Of a stretch of 64,000 bases of DNA, positions 25,798 to 34,981 are shown piece after piece. Source of the DNA: Wolbachia endosymbiont (group B) of Parapoynx stratiotata (GTDB taxonomy: Bacteria > Pseudomonadota > Alphaproteobacteria > Rickettsiales > Anaplasmataceae); NCBI RefSeq assembly GCF_947250635.1, contig NZ_OX366335.1:620001-684000 (forward strand), read 5' to 3'. The position numbers were made by a program, and so were the translations under genes. Numbering within the stretch: the first letter of the stretch is position 1; each line of letters begins with the position of its first letter. Below the pieces are notes generated by a model. It did no database searches, had not been told where the DNA came from, and was given only the letters and a program-made list of their open reading frames with translations.

Positions 25798-27134
25798 GGG
25801 AACGTTCAAAAAAGTGTGTCAAGCCGCATTTTTAGTTCAACTCAATTTTCAATCTATCTGGAAAGAAAATATCAAGTTGAGAAATAGTTAAAGCCCAATT
25901 AGGGAGAGCCATAATCCACTTTTGCTCTACCTTTTTTATAGCACAATATACCTGTTTGTACAAGGCATTTGTACTAGTAAATGAACCCTTAGTTTTAGTA
26001 AATTTCCTGATTTGTCTATGCAACCCCTCAATTGGATTGGTGGTGTAAATCAGCTTCCTAACTTGCCCAGAATACTTAAAATAACTGGATAAGTTTTCCC
26101 AATTGTTCTGCCAGGATTTTATAACTAAAGGATACTTCTCTCCCCATTTTTCTTCCAGCTCAAGCAGATAATTCTCAGCGATCTCTTTACTTGAAGCACG
26201 ATATATTTTTTTCAAATCATTCATGAAAACTTTTACATCTTTGCTAGATACATATTTCAGTGAATTCCTTATCTGATGCACTATACATAGCTGTACTTCT
26301 GCCTTAGGAAACACACTATTTATAGCCGCAGGAAAGCTTTTTAGCCCATCAATGCAGGCAATTAGAATATCTTCTACTCCTCGCTCTTTTAGGTCATTTA
26401 GAACTCCCAACCAGAAGTTAGCTCCTTCACTTTCAGCCAAATAAAAACCTAATACTTCTTTTCTGCCATTTTGATTTATGCCCAATATATTATACATGCA
26501 TTTACTTATACAATGTCCGTCCTCCTTGACCTTAAAGAACATGCCATCCATAAACACTATTGGATACACTGATTGCAGTGGGCGGCTGCGCCATTCATTG
26601 ATTACTGGTAGCAGTTTATCAGTAATACTGGATATCTCTGCTGCTGATATTTTGTGGTCATATATTTCCTCAACATGTGAAGCTATATCTCTGTATCCCA
26701 TGCCACTGGCATATGTGCTTAAGACCTTTGCTTCAAGTTCTGGATGTAGGCTTGTTTGCCTTTTTTTGACTATTTGCGGTTCAAAGCTTCCTTCTCTGTC
26801 TCTTGGTGTTAATAGTTCAAATGAGCCTGAACTTGTACGTAAAGTTTTTGCATTCCTTCCATTTCTTCGGTTATTTTCTTCACTTTTAGCTGACATGTGG
26901 CTTTCTATTTCACCTTCCAGACTTGCCTCTAGCAACCTTTTTATAAACGGTGTTAATGCTCCATCTCTTCCTGTCAATGGTCTTCCTTCTCGTATAGATG
27001 ACAGGATATTTGTTTCTAATTCTTTATAATCTACCAAACCAGTAGTTCTATTTGCTTGACCCATATCAAACCTCCATTTTTTATATCAATTTATTACTTT
27101 TTTTTCGGTTTGACACACTTTTTTGAACGTTCCC
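25798..27134 (-). mobile_element. IS256-family element, copy B-inner (complete)
   Basis: A complete 1337-bp copy inserted in reverse orientation in copy B-outer, with the duplication GAATTATC at 25790-25797 and 27135-27142. This is a clean second-generation transposition event. Confidence 0.97.
25832..27064 (-). CDS. IS256-family transposase (inner copy)
   Basis: An intact 410-residue transposase with the same DDE blocks as copy A and Ile in the ALTISQLD segment. It is the only complete transposase in the nested structure and could mobilise it. Confidence 0.95.
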   Translation of the reverse strand: MGQANRTTGLVDYKELETNILSSIREGRPLTGRDGALTPFIKRLLEASLEGEIESHMSAKSEENNRRNGRNAKTLRTSSGSFELLTPRDREGSFEPQIVKKRQTSLHPELEAKVLSTYASGMGYRDIASHVEEIYDHKISAAEISSITDKLLPVINEWRSRPLQSVYPIVFMDGMFFKVKEDGHCISKCMYNILGINQNGRKEVLGFYLAESEGANFWLGVLNDLKERGVEDILIACIDGLKSFPAAINSVFPKAEVQLCIVHQIRNSLKYVSSKDVKVFMNDLKKIYRASSKEIAENYLLELEEKWGEKYPLVIKSWQNNWENLSSYFKYSGQVRKLIYTTNPIEGLHRQIRKFTKTKGSFTSTNALYKQVYCAIKKVEQKWIMALPNWALTISQLDIFFPDRLKIELN

Positions 27135-27690
27135 GAATTATCTGCTTGAGCTGGAAGAAAAATGGGGAGAGAAGTATCCTTTAGTTATAAAATCCTGGCA
27201 GAACAATTGGGAAAACTTATCCAGTTATTTTAAGTATTCTGGGCAAGTTAGGAAGCTGATTTACACCACCAATCCAATTGAGGGGTTGCATAGACAAATC
27301 AGGAAATTTACTAAAACTAAGGGTTCATTTACTAGTACAAATGCCTTGTACAAACAGGTATATTGTGCTATAAAAAAGGTAGAGCAAAAGTGGATTATGG
27401 CTCTCCCTAATTGGGCTTTAACTATTTCTCAACTTGATATTTTCTTTCCAGATAGATTGAAAATTGAGTTGAACTAAAAATGCGGCTTGACACACTTTTT
27501 TGAACGTTCCCATTCTTATATAAGAATCTTCTTTGATAGGCTATACGATCAATACAAAAAACCATATAAAGTTGCTTCTACTGCTGCCATGAGAAAATTA
27601 CTTATCCTTGCTAACTCTTTAATCAGAGATGGCAGGGTTTTTACTGAGGAATATAGCCCTAAAGCTGCTTAGATTGAAAATTAGTGTAGT

Positions 27691-27733
27691 TGTGGATAAG
27701 TGCGCTTACACAGACTGAAAGCACTTATCCACA
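27691..27733. terminator. Hairpin at the end of the IS110 gene
   Basis: A perfect 13-bp stem TGTGGATAAGTGC with its complement around a 17-base loop, starting 19 bp after the transposase stop. It could be a terminator or a right-end structure of the element. No T-run follows, so termination is uncertain. Confidence 0.45.
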
Positions 27734-27872
27734 TCCACACTTCTTAAAAGAATTCAAATCAAATACTACAACTTAAATTACGTAAAATGTGTTAAAAGCA
27801 TCTTTGGCTTTATAGTCCACTAAGTAAAAATTTATTTTTAGTATTTTTCTATTGACTTTTAACACAACTGCT
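27729..27872. repeat. 144-bp direct repeat, copy 2 (gene-end fragment)
   Basis: Identical by eye to positions 1-144. On the minus strand it carries the last ~47 codons of the small membrane-protein gene with a TAA immediately upstream, so it is a dead fragment. Together with copy 1 it brackets 27.6 kb in direct orientation. Confidence 0.9.
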
Positions 27873-27955
27873 TATATATAATATATATTACATACTATAA
27901 ATATGTAATATATCAATGTGACAAAATAGAAGCATTATGATTATTTAATAGGAAG

Positions 27956-27984
27956 TTGACATAGTGAGGAAAATATTGTAGAAT
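27956..27984 (+). promoter_or_regulatory. Strong sigma-70 promoter for the primase/helicase gene
   Basis: Consensus TTGACA (27956-27961), a 17-base spacer, then TAGAAT (27979-27984). It faces the gene at 28212 and leaves a leader of about 220 bases. Confidence 0.65.
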
Positions 27985-28211
27985 TATATTAGAGTATTTT
28001 GTCTTAAAAGAAAGAAAACTCTAAGAGCCTTCAATCTTACCTTTACTGTAAACCTGAACTGACTTCCTTCACTTATTAATATATTTTTCAAGCTTTGCCA
28101 AGAGAACCACCTACTACATTTTTTACTTCATGATAAGAGAACAAGACCGCAACCAATACAGCCTTGCTCAAAAACCTTTCAAACACTTAACTTTAAAAGG
28201 AGCTTCAACCC

Positions 28212-30326
28212 ATGGTACAAGATTTTTTAACTGATGTCAAAGAAAAAAATACTTTAAATTATGATTTTAACGACGCTGTCTCACATTTAGAACCATTAGA
28301 ACAATTTGATGTAGAAGAAATAAAAAGACAACTATTATTAAACATCAGATCATGCCTTTCTTATTTATTTCCAAGAGGAACTTTTCATGGTGACAAATTT
28401 CAGATAGGTGATGTACAAGGTAATAAAGGCAAAAGCCTCAAAGTTGAATTAGCGTATGGCAAGGTCGGATTATGGATTGATTTTGCAACTGGGGACGGTG
28501 GTGACATTATTGATCTTTGGGCAGCTGCACATGGGAAAAACGCTAAAATAGAATTTGTTGAAGTAATTTCTTCGATAAGTGAATGGATAGGATGTAACAA
28601 GCGACCTACTAAAGAGCAAAAGAGAATAACTCAATGGGACTATCTCGATCAGGATAATCAGTTGATTGCCAGCAAATATCGTTATGATACTGCTTCAGGA
28701 AAAAGTTATCAACCATTTGATGCTAAAAAATCTACCTTTACTGCACCTGAGATCAGGCCTCTGTATAACATTCCAGGCATCACTAAATCTGATAGAGTGA
28801 TATTGGTAGAAGGGGAAAAATGTGCTGAGCTACTCATAGAACAAGGGATCACTGCAACAACAGCAATGTTTGGAGCAAAAGCACCTATTGAGAAAACTGA
28901 TTGGACTCCACTTAAAGGTAAACACATTATTATATGGCCAGATAACGATGATCATGGAAAAGATTATGCTCAAGAAGCCGCAAAAAAGCTTTCTGGTTTT
29001 GGAGTTGCATCACTTTCTATTCTCAAGATTCCTCAAGATAAGCCAAAATCTTGGGATGCTGCAGATAGTGTGCTAGAAGGAATGAACGTTGAAGAATTTA
29101 TCCTTAACAACAAAAGCCCTTATTCTTCAAGAAAGTCAAAAAGAATTGATACTACAGTTTGGACCAATATCCCTCCAGAAAGAAAGTGGGTTATTAAGGA
29201 TTGGCTCCCTGTAGGAAGTGTTACAGCTCTTTATGGTGATGGTGGTGTTGGAAAATCTCTCCTTGCTCAACAATTAATGACAGCCGCTGCTTTTGGTAAA
29301 CCTTGGCTTGGAATAGATCTGGAAAAAATAAAGACATATGGTGTGTTCTGTGAAGATGATGAAGAAGAACTTTGGCGTCGGCAATGCGCAATAAATGAAT
29401 TTTATCAATCAGGTATGGAATCTTCTGATTTTCAGGATAATGTTGGCTTATGGTCACGAGCAGGGCACAATAATCAACTTATGGTTTTTAATAACAAAGA
29501 TACTGGTCAATTAACTACGTACTTTCAAGAGTTACTTGAGGATATTGAATCGTTTCAGCCGAAGCTTGTGATATTAGATACAGCAGCAGACCTATTTGGA
29601 GGAAATGAAAACGACCGTTCTCATGTGAGACAATTTATTCAAGGTTGTTGTGGTCGAATAGCTCAAGCAATAAAAGGAGCTGTTTTATTACTTGCCCACC
29701 CTTCTGATGCGGGAATAATACGTAAAACTGGCACAGGCGGTTCAACAGCATGGAATAATACAGTAAGGTCTCGTTGGTATTTGACTAGACCAGATAAAGC
29801 TAATGCTTCTCCTGATGAGAGAATTTTATCGCGCAAAAAATCTAACTATTCGCAGTGCAATAACGGGCAAATGACACTTTACTGGAAAAATGGGGCATTT
29901 GTACATGACAATTCAGTTTTAAATTCAGAACCAATAATCAGAGATCAATATAGTAAAAAGTTGGATTTAGAACGGATGAGAAAACATGAGGTTATCTTGA
30001 ATTTAATTCGCAGTAGCGCATATCAAGGTAATATTTATACTGCTGGACAATTTGCAAAGCGTTTTGAAGGAGAAGAGGGGCTTGGCAGTGAGCGCAATAT
30101 TAGAGAAAGAATAAATAATCTTGCAACTCTTGGACAGATTAAATTCTTTCGTAATGCTGCAGGATATGGGACCAATTCTAAATATGGATTTCTTTGTGTG
30201 CAGGATATGGAATTTAAAGTTTCAGTAGGAGATAAAGTAGAGCACAAGTTAATAAAGCCAACACATTACTATCTACAAGCAAATGGTGCGGTCTTGCCTA
30301 TTAAAGATTTAGATGTTTTGTGGTAA
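28212..30326 (+). CDS. Phage-type primase/helicase (Toprim plus RepA-like ATPase)
   Basis: The 704-residue replication protein has several parts. Residues 1-150 resemble the N-terminal region of phage/plasmid primase-helicases (GKVGLWIDFATGDGGDIIDL). A Toprim domain follows, with VILVEGEKCAELL (about 196-208) and the acidic IIWPDNDDHGKD (about 239-250). A RecA-fold AAA_25/RepA-like ATPase has Walker A GDGGVGKS (about 341-348) and Walker B LVILDTAADLF (about 451-461). The C-terminus is a probable winged helix (about 605-690). In phage WO such genes lie in the replication module, so this marks entry into prophage-derived DNA. AAAGGAGC precedes the ATG. Primer-synthesis activity is inferred. Confidence 0.85.
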   Translation: MVQDFLTDVKEKNTLNYDFNDAVSHLEPLEQFDVEEIKRQLLLNIRSCLSYLFPRGTFHGDKFQIGDVQGNKGKSLKVELAYGKVGLWIDFATGDGGDIIDLWAAAHGKNAKIEFVEVISSISEWIGCNKRPTKEQKRITQWDYLDQDNQLIASKYRYDTASGKSYQPFDAKKSTFTAPEIRPLYNIPGITKSDRVILVEGEKCAELLIEQGITATTAMFGAKAPIEKTDWTPLKGKHIIIWPDNDDHGKDYAQEAAKKLSGFGVASLSILKIPQDKPKSWDAADSVLEGMNVEEFILNNKSPYSSRKSKRIDTTVWTNIPPERKWVIKDWLPVGSVTALYGDGGVGKSLLAQQLMTAAAFGKPWLGIDLEKIKTYGVFCEDDEEELWRRQCAINEFYQSGMESSDFQDNVGLWSRAGHNNQLMVFNNKDTGQLTTYFQELLEDIESFQPKLVILDTAADLFGGNENDRSHVRQFIQGCCGRIAQAIKGAVLLLAHPSDAGIIRKTGTGGSTAWNNTVRSRWYLTRPDKANASPDERILSRKKSNYSQCNNGQMTLYWKNGAFVHDNSVLNSEPIIRDQYSKKLDLERMRKHEVILNLIRSSAYQGNIYTAGQFAKRFEGEEGLGSERNIRERINNLATLGQIKFFRNAAGYGTNSKYGFLCVQDMEFKVSVGDKVEHKLIKPTHYYLQANGAVLPIKDLDVLW

Positions 30327-30868
30327 TTTTTCAAAAAGTTTCTGAAAATAGCAATTACTTTTATTCAAATTTTCAGGATGTTGAGAGCATTTAAGAGGGG
30401 CAAGTGAGTTTTCTAAAAAACCTTCATACAAAATTTTCTTTACAATGAATAAAAATGACGATAAAATCATGTGCAAGTTTATTTTATACTAATAGAATTA
30501 GTATAAGTACATTTTATTCAAATTTTAAAGGGCATTACAGACGCTAAAGAGATACAATCGATTGGGTTGGACACACTCGCTTTAGAACTTAATTACAGGC
30601 TTTTTGGTGAATTAAGCAGTAGTTACCTTATTTCAAACAGAGTGGTCTAAGAGGTTTCATCAATAAAAACCATACTTGAAAGTAGCACACACTCAATTAT
30701 AACTATGGGGCGTCTCTTTCTAAAATTTTACTTAAGAATTACTACAGATGCTAATTTAACGAATTTTGTCTGTTCGATGGTAGTTATTTTCCTCTAGAAA
30801 ATCAAAGTGGACTTTACATCTTACTAATTATAAATTAACTTACTACCTAATCAATTCCTGAATTATGT
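30327..30868. other. Intergenic region between replication gene and metabolic block
   Basis: No gene is supported. It contains a 10-bp palindrome, TTATACTAAT-AGA-ATTAGTATAA (30484-30506), which could be an operator or weak terminator. The remainder shows nothing I can name. Confidence 0.5.
30484..30506. promoter_or_regulatory. Short perfect palindrome, possible operator
   Basis: A 10-bp inverted repeat with a 3-base spacer in otherwise featureless DNA. The size fits a dimeric HTH-repressor site, and such a regulator gene is nearby at 45.5-46.1 kb. No direct support. Confidence 0.3.
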
Positions 30869-31618
30869 ATGAGTAAAATTTTGATAATATTAGCAGCAGG
30901 AAAGAGCAGTAGAATGAATTCTGAATATCCAAAAGCGTTGCACCAAGTGGGAAATCTTACTCTTTTAGAACATATAATTTCTAATGCAAAATCGCTGAGT
31001 CTAAAAAGCTTATCAATTGTTGTTAACAACTCCCTTCTAAAAGATTTAGAAAACTTTGATACTCTAAAAAGTATAATCGATCAATACAATATAAAACTAA
31101 TAATTCAAGAAGATATTACAGGCACTGGCACTGCAGTTAAAATTGCTCTAGAAAATCTGGAGGAGTTATCTGATCAAGACATAGTTTTAATACAGTATGG
31201 AGACACTCCTTTTATATCTAGCGATACAGTTATGAAAATGACTGATTGTTTAAAGTATAATAATTTAGTTCTTCTTGGATTCAATAGTCAAGATGAACAA
31301 TATGGAAGATTAGTAATTGATAATTACGGAAATGTTCAAAAAATCCTAAAAAATGGAGATAAAATGCTTCTTGCAAACTCTGGAATAATGGCTTTATATG
31401 CTAAAGATCTCTTTACCTTAGTAAAAGAAATAAAATTCAATAATTCGACCAATGAATATTGTCTTAATGATATAGTGCCCATTGCAGCAAACAATAACTT
31501 GAGTGTAGGTTATGTAGTTTCTGATGAAAGAGAAGCAATGGGAGTAAATAATAAAGAGGATTTGATTAAAGCCGAACACTATTTTCAAGAAAGAAGGCAG
31601 CCAACTTTTCTTTCATAA
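30869..31618 (+). CDS. Sugar-nucleotide uridylyltransferase, GlmU N-domain-like
   Basis: A 249-residue single-domain nucleotidyltransferase. It has the loop LAAGKSSRMNSEYPKALHQV (residues 8-27), QEDITGTGTAVKIAL and the metal-binding QYGDTPFI. A later YGRLVID matches the GlmU pyrophosphorylase pattern. The left-handed beta-helix acetyltransferase half of GlmU is absent. It likely joins UTP (or another NTP) to a sugar-1-phosphate, most simply GlcNAc-1-P, to give an activated sugar for the glycosyltransferase and UDP-sugar enzymes of the block. It is the first of eleven genes in the block and has its own AT-rich upstream region. Confidence 0.8.
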   Translation: MSKILIILAAGKSSRMNSEYPKALHQVGNLTLLEHIISNAKSLSLKSLSIVVNNSLLKDLENFDTLKSIIDQYNIKLIIQEDITGTGTAVKIALENLEELSDQDIVLIQYGDTPFISSDTVMKMTDCLKYNNLVLLGFNSQDEQYGRLVIDNYGNVQKILKNGDKMLLANSGIMALYAKDLFTLVKEIKFNNSTNEYCLNDIVPIAANNNLSVGYVVSDEREAMGVNNKEDLIKAEHYFQERRQPTFLS

Positions 31619-31645
31619 CTACATTTTTTTATTCATTAATTTAAG

Positions 31646-31675
31646 TTGACATTTGTTTTATACTGGTTTTATAAT
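31646..31675 (+). promoter_or_regulatory. Sigma-70 promoter for the epimerase-to-aldolase operon
   Basis: TTGACA (31646-31651), 18-base spacer, TATAAT (31670-31675), about 60 bases before the epimerase ATG. It is the best promoter match in the block and heads a run of overlapping genes to 41479. Confidence 0.7.
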
Positions 31676-31743
31676 ACCTTTTGATTCTTACTTGTAAGAT
31701 AATTGGTACGACAAATTTTCCTATTTGTAGTGAGAGGGTATAC

Positions 31744-32697
31744 ATGGGGATATTAATAACAGGTGCTGCAGGTTTGATAGGGTCAACCTTGGTGAAAAAG
31801 TTAGAAAACCAGGGCCATGAAGTAATAAACTGTGATATTAGGTTTCGCAACAATCCACTCAGTTTTTTTTCAGAAGATATAGTACCACTACTTGCTAAGT
31901 GTACAGGAATTATTCATCTGGCTGCAATTTCTCGAGTTATACATGGTGAACTTTATCCTGAACTGTGTAAAAAAATTAATGTTGATGGTACAATGCAGTT
32001 TTTAGGGTTATGTAAGTCACTTCCAAATAAACCATGGTTTATATATGCAAGTAGTAGGGAAGTCTATGGAGAGCAGAAGGAACTGCCGGTTACAGAATCT
32101 GCTAGTATCGATCCAATAAATAATTATGCCAAAGGTAAAGCATTTATTGAGAAGCAAATAACAAGTTTAAAAGATTTTAATGTAGCAATATTACGCTTTT
32201 CAAATGTATACGGTGGTTTACTAGATCATAACAGTAGAGTAATTCCCGCACTCTGTATTAATGCATTAAGAGGTGATCCAATTAAAATAGAAGGTAAAGA
32301 ATGTGTTTTTGATTTTACCTACTTGGATGATGTTATAGAGGGTATATGCTTAACTGTTAAATATTTACAAAGTGAAAAATCTTCTCTTCCTGCTATTCAT
32401 CTTACTACTAATAGCCCATGTACTTTAGAAAACTTAGCAAAAACAATATTAAAAGTCACGAAAAGTGATTCTAGAATTGATTTTTATCCTCCAAGAAATT
32501 TTGACGTAACTAAGTTCCATGGTGATTTTACTAGAGCTAAAGAGCTACTTGGTTGGTCTCCAAAGCATTCATTAGAAGTAGGATTAAGCAATTTTATAAA
32601 AAGTCTACAAAACAATATACAAGAGTATCCTAACAATATAGATATGGTAATATATGAAAATATTAAAAGTTATTCATGGTTACCCTCCTTATTATAG
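31744..32697 (+). CDS. NAD-dependent sugar epimerase/dehydratase
   Basis: A 317-residue extended short-chain dehydrogenase. The ATG at 31744 is chosen over 31681 because it follows GAGAGG and starts directly with the Rossmann loop ITGAAGLIGS. Other marks are the IIHLAAISRV strand, ASSREVYGE with the catalytic Ser/Thr, NNYAKGKAF with the YxxxK pair, and FSNVYGG. The protein probably epimerises or dehydrates an NDP-sugar made by the uridylyltransferase or dehydrogenase of the block. The exact sugar cannot be read. Its 3' end overlaps the next gene by 44 bp, indicating tight coupling. Confidence 0.85.
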   Translation: MGILITGAAGLIGSTLVKKLENQGHEVINCDIRFRNNPLSFFSEDIVPLLAKCTGIIHLAAISRVIHGELYPELCKKINVDGTMQFLGLCKSLPNKPWFIYASSREVYGEQKELPVTESASIDPINNYAKGKAFIEKQITSLKDFNVAILRFSNVYGGLLDHNSRVIPALCINALRGDPIKIEGKECVFDFTYLDDVIEGICLTVKYLQSEKSSLPAIHLTTNSPCTLENLAKTILKVTKSDSRIDFYPPRNFDVTKFHGDFTRAKELLGWSPKHSLEVGLSNFIKSLQNNIQEYPNNIDMVIYENIKSYSWLPSLL

Positions 32698-34981
32698 CGC
32701 TGGTTCAGAGGTTTACAGCCAAACTCTTGCTCATGAACTAGCAAATAACAATGAGGTACAAGTATTTACTAGGTATGAAAATAGCTTTTTACCTGATTTT
32801 TATTACACTACAGTCCTAGATCGTAGTGATTCTCGAATCTTACTGCATTTAATTAATATACCCATAGCTAAATATCGTTATAAATTTATTAATGAAGAAG
32901 TAGATATAAAATTTAAAAGAGTAATAGATAACTTTCAGCCAGATCTTATACATTTTGGTCATCTTAATCATCTATCAATTACTTTACCAGAAATTGCTTT
33001 TAAAGAAAATATACCTACAATTTTTACGCTACATGACTTTTGGTTAATGTGTCCAAGAGGAAGGTTTATTCAACGCAATTCTGAAGATTTATTACAGCTT
33101 TGTGATGGACAAAAGGATCAAAAATGTGCAACCCAATGTTACAAGGGATATTTTACAGGAGATGAAGAATTCCTGAATTCAGACCTAAATTATTGGGAAC
33201 AATGGGTTGCAACTAGAATGAAGCACACAAGGAAAATAATAGACTATATAGATTACTTTATTTCCCCATCGAAATTCTTGATGGATAAATTTACTCAGGA
33301 TTTTTATGTTCCGATAAACAAAATTTCTTATCTTGATTATGGTTTTGATCTCAATCGTCTTAAGAATAGAAATAGAGTACAAGAAAAAGAGTTTATTTTC
33401 GGTTATATTGGTACTCATACTCCCGAAAAAGGTGTTGATCTATTATTGAAAGCTTTTTCTCACTTATCATCTAAAGCAAAACTTAGAATTTGGGGAGCAG
33501 CAAGAGAAGAAACTAAAGCTTTAAAAGCGATTGCCGATCAGTTTTCACCTGTTGTTAAAGAAAGAATAGAGTGGATGGGAAGTTATGATAATAAGAATAT
33601 AGTTACTGACGTATTTAATAAAGTTGATGCAATAGTCGTTCCTTCAATTTGGGGTGAAAATTCACCGTTAGTAATACATGAAGCACAGCAACTTAGAATA
33701 CCAGTTATAACAGCCGATTATGGTGGTATGGCAGAATATGTAAGAGATGGACTATTATTTAAGCACAGAGATGCAAGTAGTTTGTCAGAAAAAATGCAAG
33801 TCCTATCTACAAATCAGGAGTTATACAATAAACTTACCCAAAAAGGCTATCCTTATACTAAAAATGGAAATATACCTTCTATGAGTGAGCATATTGAGAA
33901 ACTTAACAAGATTTACCGTAATGCTATTGAAAAGAAAGGCAAATCAGTAGCTGTTAAACCCGGTCCTTGGAGAATTACTTTTGATACTAATCCAGATTAC
34001 TGTAATTTTGCTTGTATAATGTGCGAATGTTTTTCACCATACAGCAAAGTTAAAGAAGAAAAGAAAGCTAAAGGAATAAAACCTAAGATACTGTCGATAG
34101 AAACTATCAGAAAAGTAATTAAGGAAGCAGCTGGCACACCTTTAAGGGAAATCATTCCTTCTACTATGGGTGAGCCTTTAATGTATAAAAGCTTTGATGA
34201 AATAATCAATTTGTGCCATGAGTTCGGCCTTAAGCTTAACCTCACAACCAATGGTTCTTTTCCCATTAAAGGAGCTAGAAAATGGGCTGAACTATTGGTA
34301 CCAATTTTATCTGATGTTAAGATTTCCTGGAATGGGGCAACTAAAGAAACTCATGAAAGAATCATGAAAGGTTCAAAATGGGAAGTAGTGACAGAAAATT
34401 TAAAAACTTTCCTTGAAGTTAGAGATAAATACTTTAGCGATACAGGTGAAAGGTGTACCGTTACTTTACAATTAACATTTTTGGAAAGTAATTTACATGA
34501 ACTCTATGACATAGTTAAGATGGCCATAAAAAACGGCATAGATAGAGTTAAAGGACATCATCTTTGGGCACATTTTGAGGAAATTAAGGATCTATCTATG
34601 AGAAGAGATGAGTTAGCAATTAGTAGATGGAATACAGAGGTGAGAAGGTTATATGAGCTTAGAGATAATATGCTATTACCAAATGGTAAAAAGATAAAAT
34701 TAGAAAATTTTACAATTCTTTCTCAAGAAGGTATTAAGGATTTGGCTCCAGGTGGTCAATGCCCATTTTTAGGTAAAGAAGCATGGATAAACAATGAAGG
34801 AAAGTTTAGTCCTTGCTGTGCTCCAGATGAACTCCGTAAGACATTAGGAAATTTTGGTAATGTTAATGAGGTTAAACTCGAGGAAATATGGCAGAGTAGT
34901 GAGTACCTAAGCTTACAAAAGAATTATTTAAATTACAAATTATGCAAAACATGCAACATGAGAAAACCTTTGATCAATTAA
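32654..34981 (+). CDS. Glycosyltransferase family 4 fused to radical SAM/SPASM enzyme
   Basis: A 775-residue fusion. Residues 1-~425 are a GT-B glycosyltransferase of the GT4 type: the N-terminal HGYPPYYSAGSEVYSQTLAH, FGYIGTHTPEKGVDLLLKAF (about 248-267) and the nucleotide-sugar-binding IWGENSPLVIHEA. Residues ~440-775 are a radical SAM enzyme with the iron-sulfur motif C450-X3-C454-X2-C457. It also has a SPASM-like C-terminus (C703, C721, C722, C764, C767) that would hold auxiliary clusters. SPASM enzymes commonly modify peptides or sugars by radical chemistry. The fusion suggests glycosylation and radical modification of the same acceptor. It overlaps both neighbours (44 and 40 bp). Confidence 0.87.
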   Translation: MKILKVIHGYPPYYSAGSEVYSQTLAHELANNNEVQVFTRYENSFLPDFYYTTVLDRSDSRILLHLINIPIAKYRYKFINEEVDIKFKRVIDNFQPDLIHFGHLNHLSITLPEIAFKENIPTIFTLHDFWLMCPRGRFIQRNSEDLLQLCDGQKDQKCATQCYKGYFTGDEEFLNSDLNYWEQWVATRMKHTRKIIDYIDYFISPSKFLMDKFTQDFYVPINKISYLDYGFDLNRLKNRNRVQEKEFIFGYIGTHTPEKGVDLLLKAFSHLSSKAKLRIWGAAREETKALKAIADQFSPVVKERIEWMGSYDNKNIVTDVFNKVDAIVVPSIWGENSPLVIHEAQQLRIPVITADYGGMAEYVRDGLLFKHRDASSLSEKMQVLSTNQELYNKLTQKGYPYTKNGNIPSMSEHIEKLNKIYRNAIEKKGKSVAVKPGPWRITFDTNPDYCNFACIMCECFSPYSKVKEEKKAKGIKPKILSIETIRKVIKEAAGTPLREIIPSTMGEPLMYKSFDEIINLCHEFGLKLNLTTNGSFPIKGARKWAELLVPILSDVKISWNGATKETHERIMKGSKWEVVTENLKTFLEVRDKYFSDTGERCTVTLQLTFLESNLHELYDIVKMAIKNGIDRVKGHHLWAHFEEIKDLSMRRDELAISRWNTEVRRLYELRDNMLLPNGKKIKLENFTILSQEGIKDLAPGGQCPFLGKEAWINNEGKFSPCCAPDELRKTLGNFGNVNEVKLEEIWQSSEYLSLQKNYLNYKLCKTCNMRKPLIN

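Larger units (their letters stand above)
24900..27477 (+). pseudogene. IS256 transposase, interrupted by inner IS256
   Basis: Codons 1-299 are at 24900-25797 and the rest at 27143-27477. Joined at the duplicated GAATTATC they restore the 410-residue reading frame with Ile in ALTISQLD. As it stands the frame continues 12 codons into the inverted copy and stops (ending ERSKKCVKPHF), which removes the catalytic Glu region. Confidence 0.95.
24830..27511 (+). mobile_element. IS256-family element, copy B-outer, itself interrupted
   Basis: The outer element is inserted in the IS110 transposase with the 8-bp duplication ATTCTTAT (24822-24829 and 27512-27519). Its 2682 bp equal two elements of 1337 bp plus one 8-bp duplication, because a second copy sits inside it in the opposite orientation. 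Its transposase gene (24900-25797 resuming at 27143-27477) is therefore broken after residue ~299. Confidence 0.96.
24023..27672 (+). pseudogene. IS110-family transposase, split by nested IS256 copies
   Basis: The gene runs 24023-24829 and resumes at 27520-27672 once the insert and one duplication are removed, giving 319 residues. The N-terminal RuvC-like DEDD domain is seen in IAGIDVSKNKLDIH, KVGLEATGGYEKL and ATKTDKIDCS. The C-terminal Tnp20 domain has SMPGAGRILA, SGVAPFNRDSG and the serine-bearing SKGKRCIQGGRSQIR. GGAGGA lies just upstream of the ATG. The insertion falls in the last sixth of the protein. The present frame would read into the IS and end KVQKSVSNRKKSNKLI-like, so the recombinase is probably inactive. 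Element ends are not defined because IS110 lacks terminal repeats. Confidence 0.88.
27673..28211. other. Intergenic junction: IS110 3' side, duplicated fragment, phage promoter
   Basis: The region contains, in order, a 13-bp hairpin (27691-27703 with 27721-27733), the 144-bp duplicated fragment, an AT palindrome-like run, a strong promoter at 27956-27984, and a ~220-base leader before the primase/helicase gene. The leader has no convincing ORF. Confidence 0.65.
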
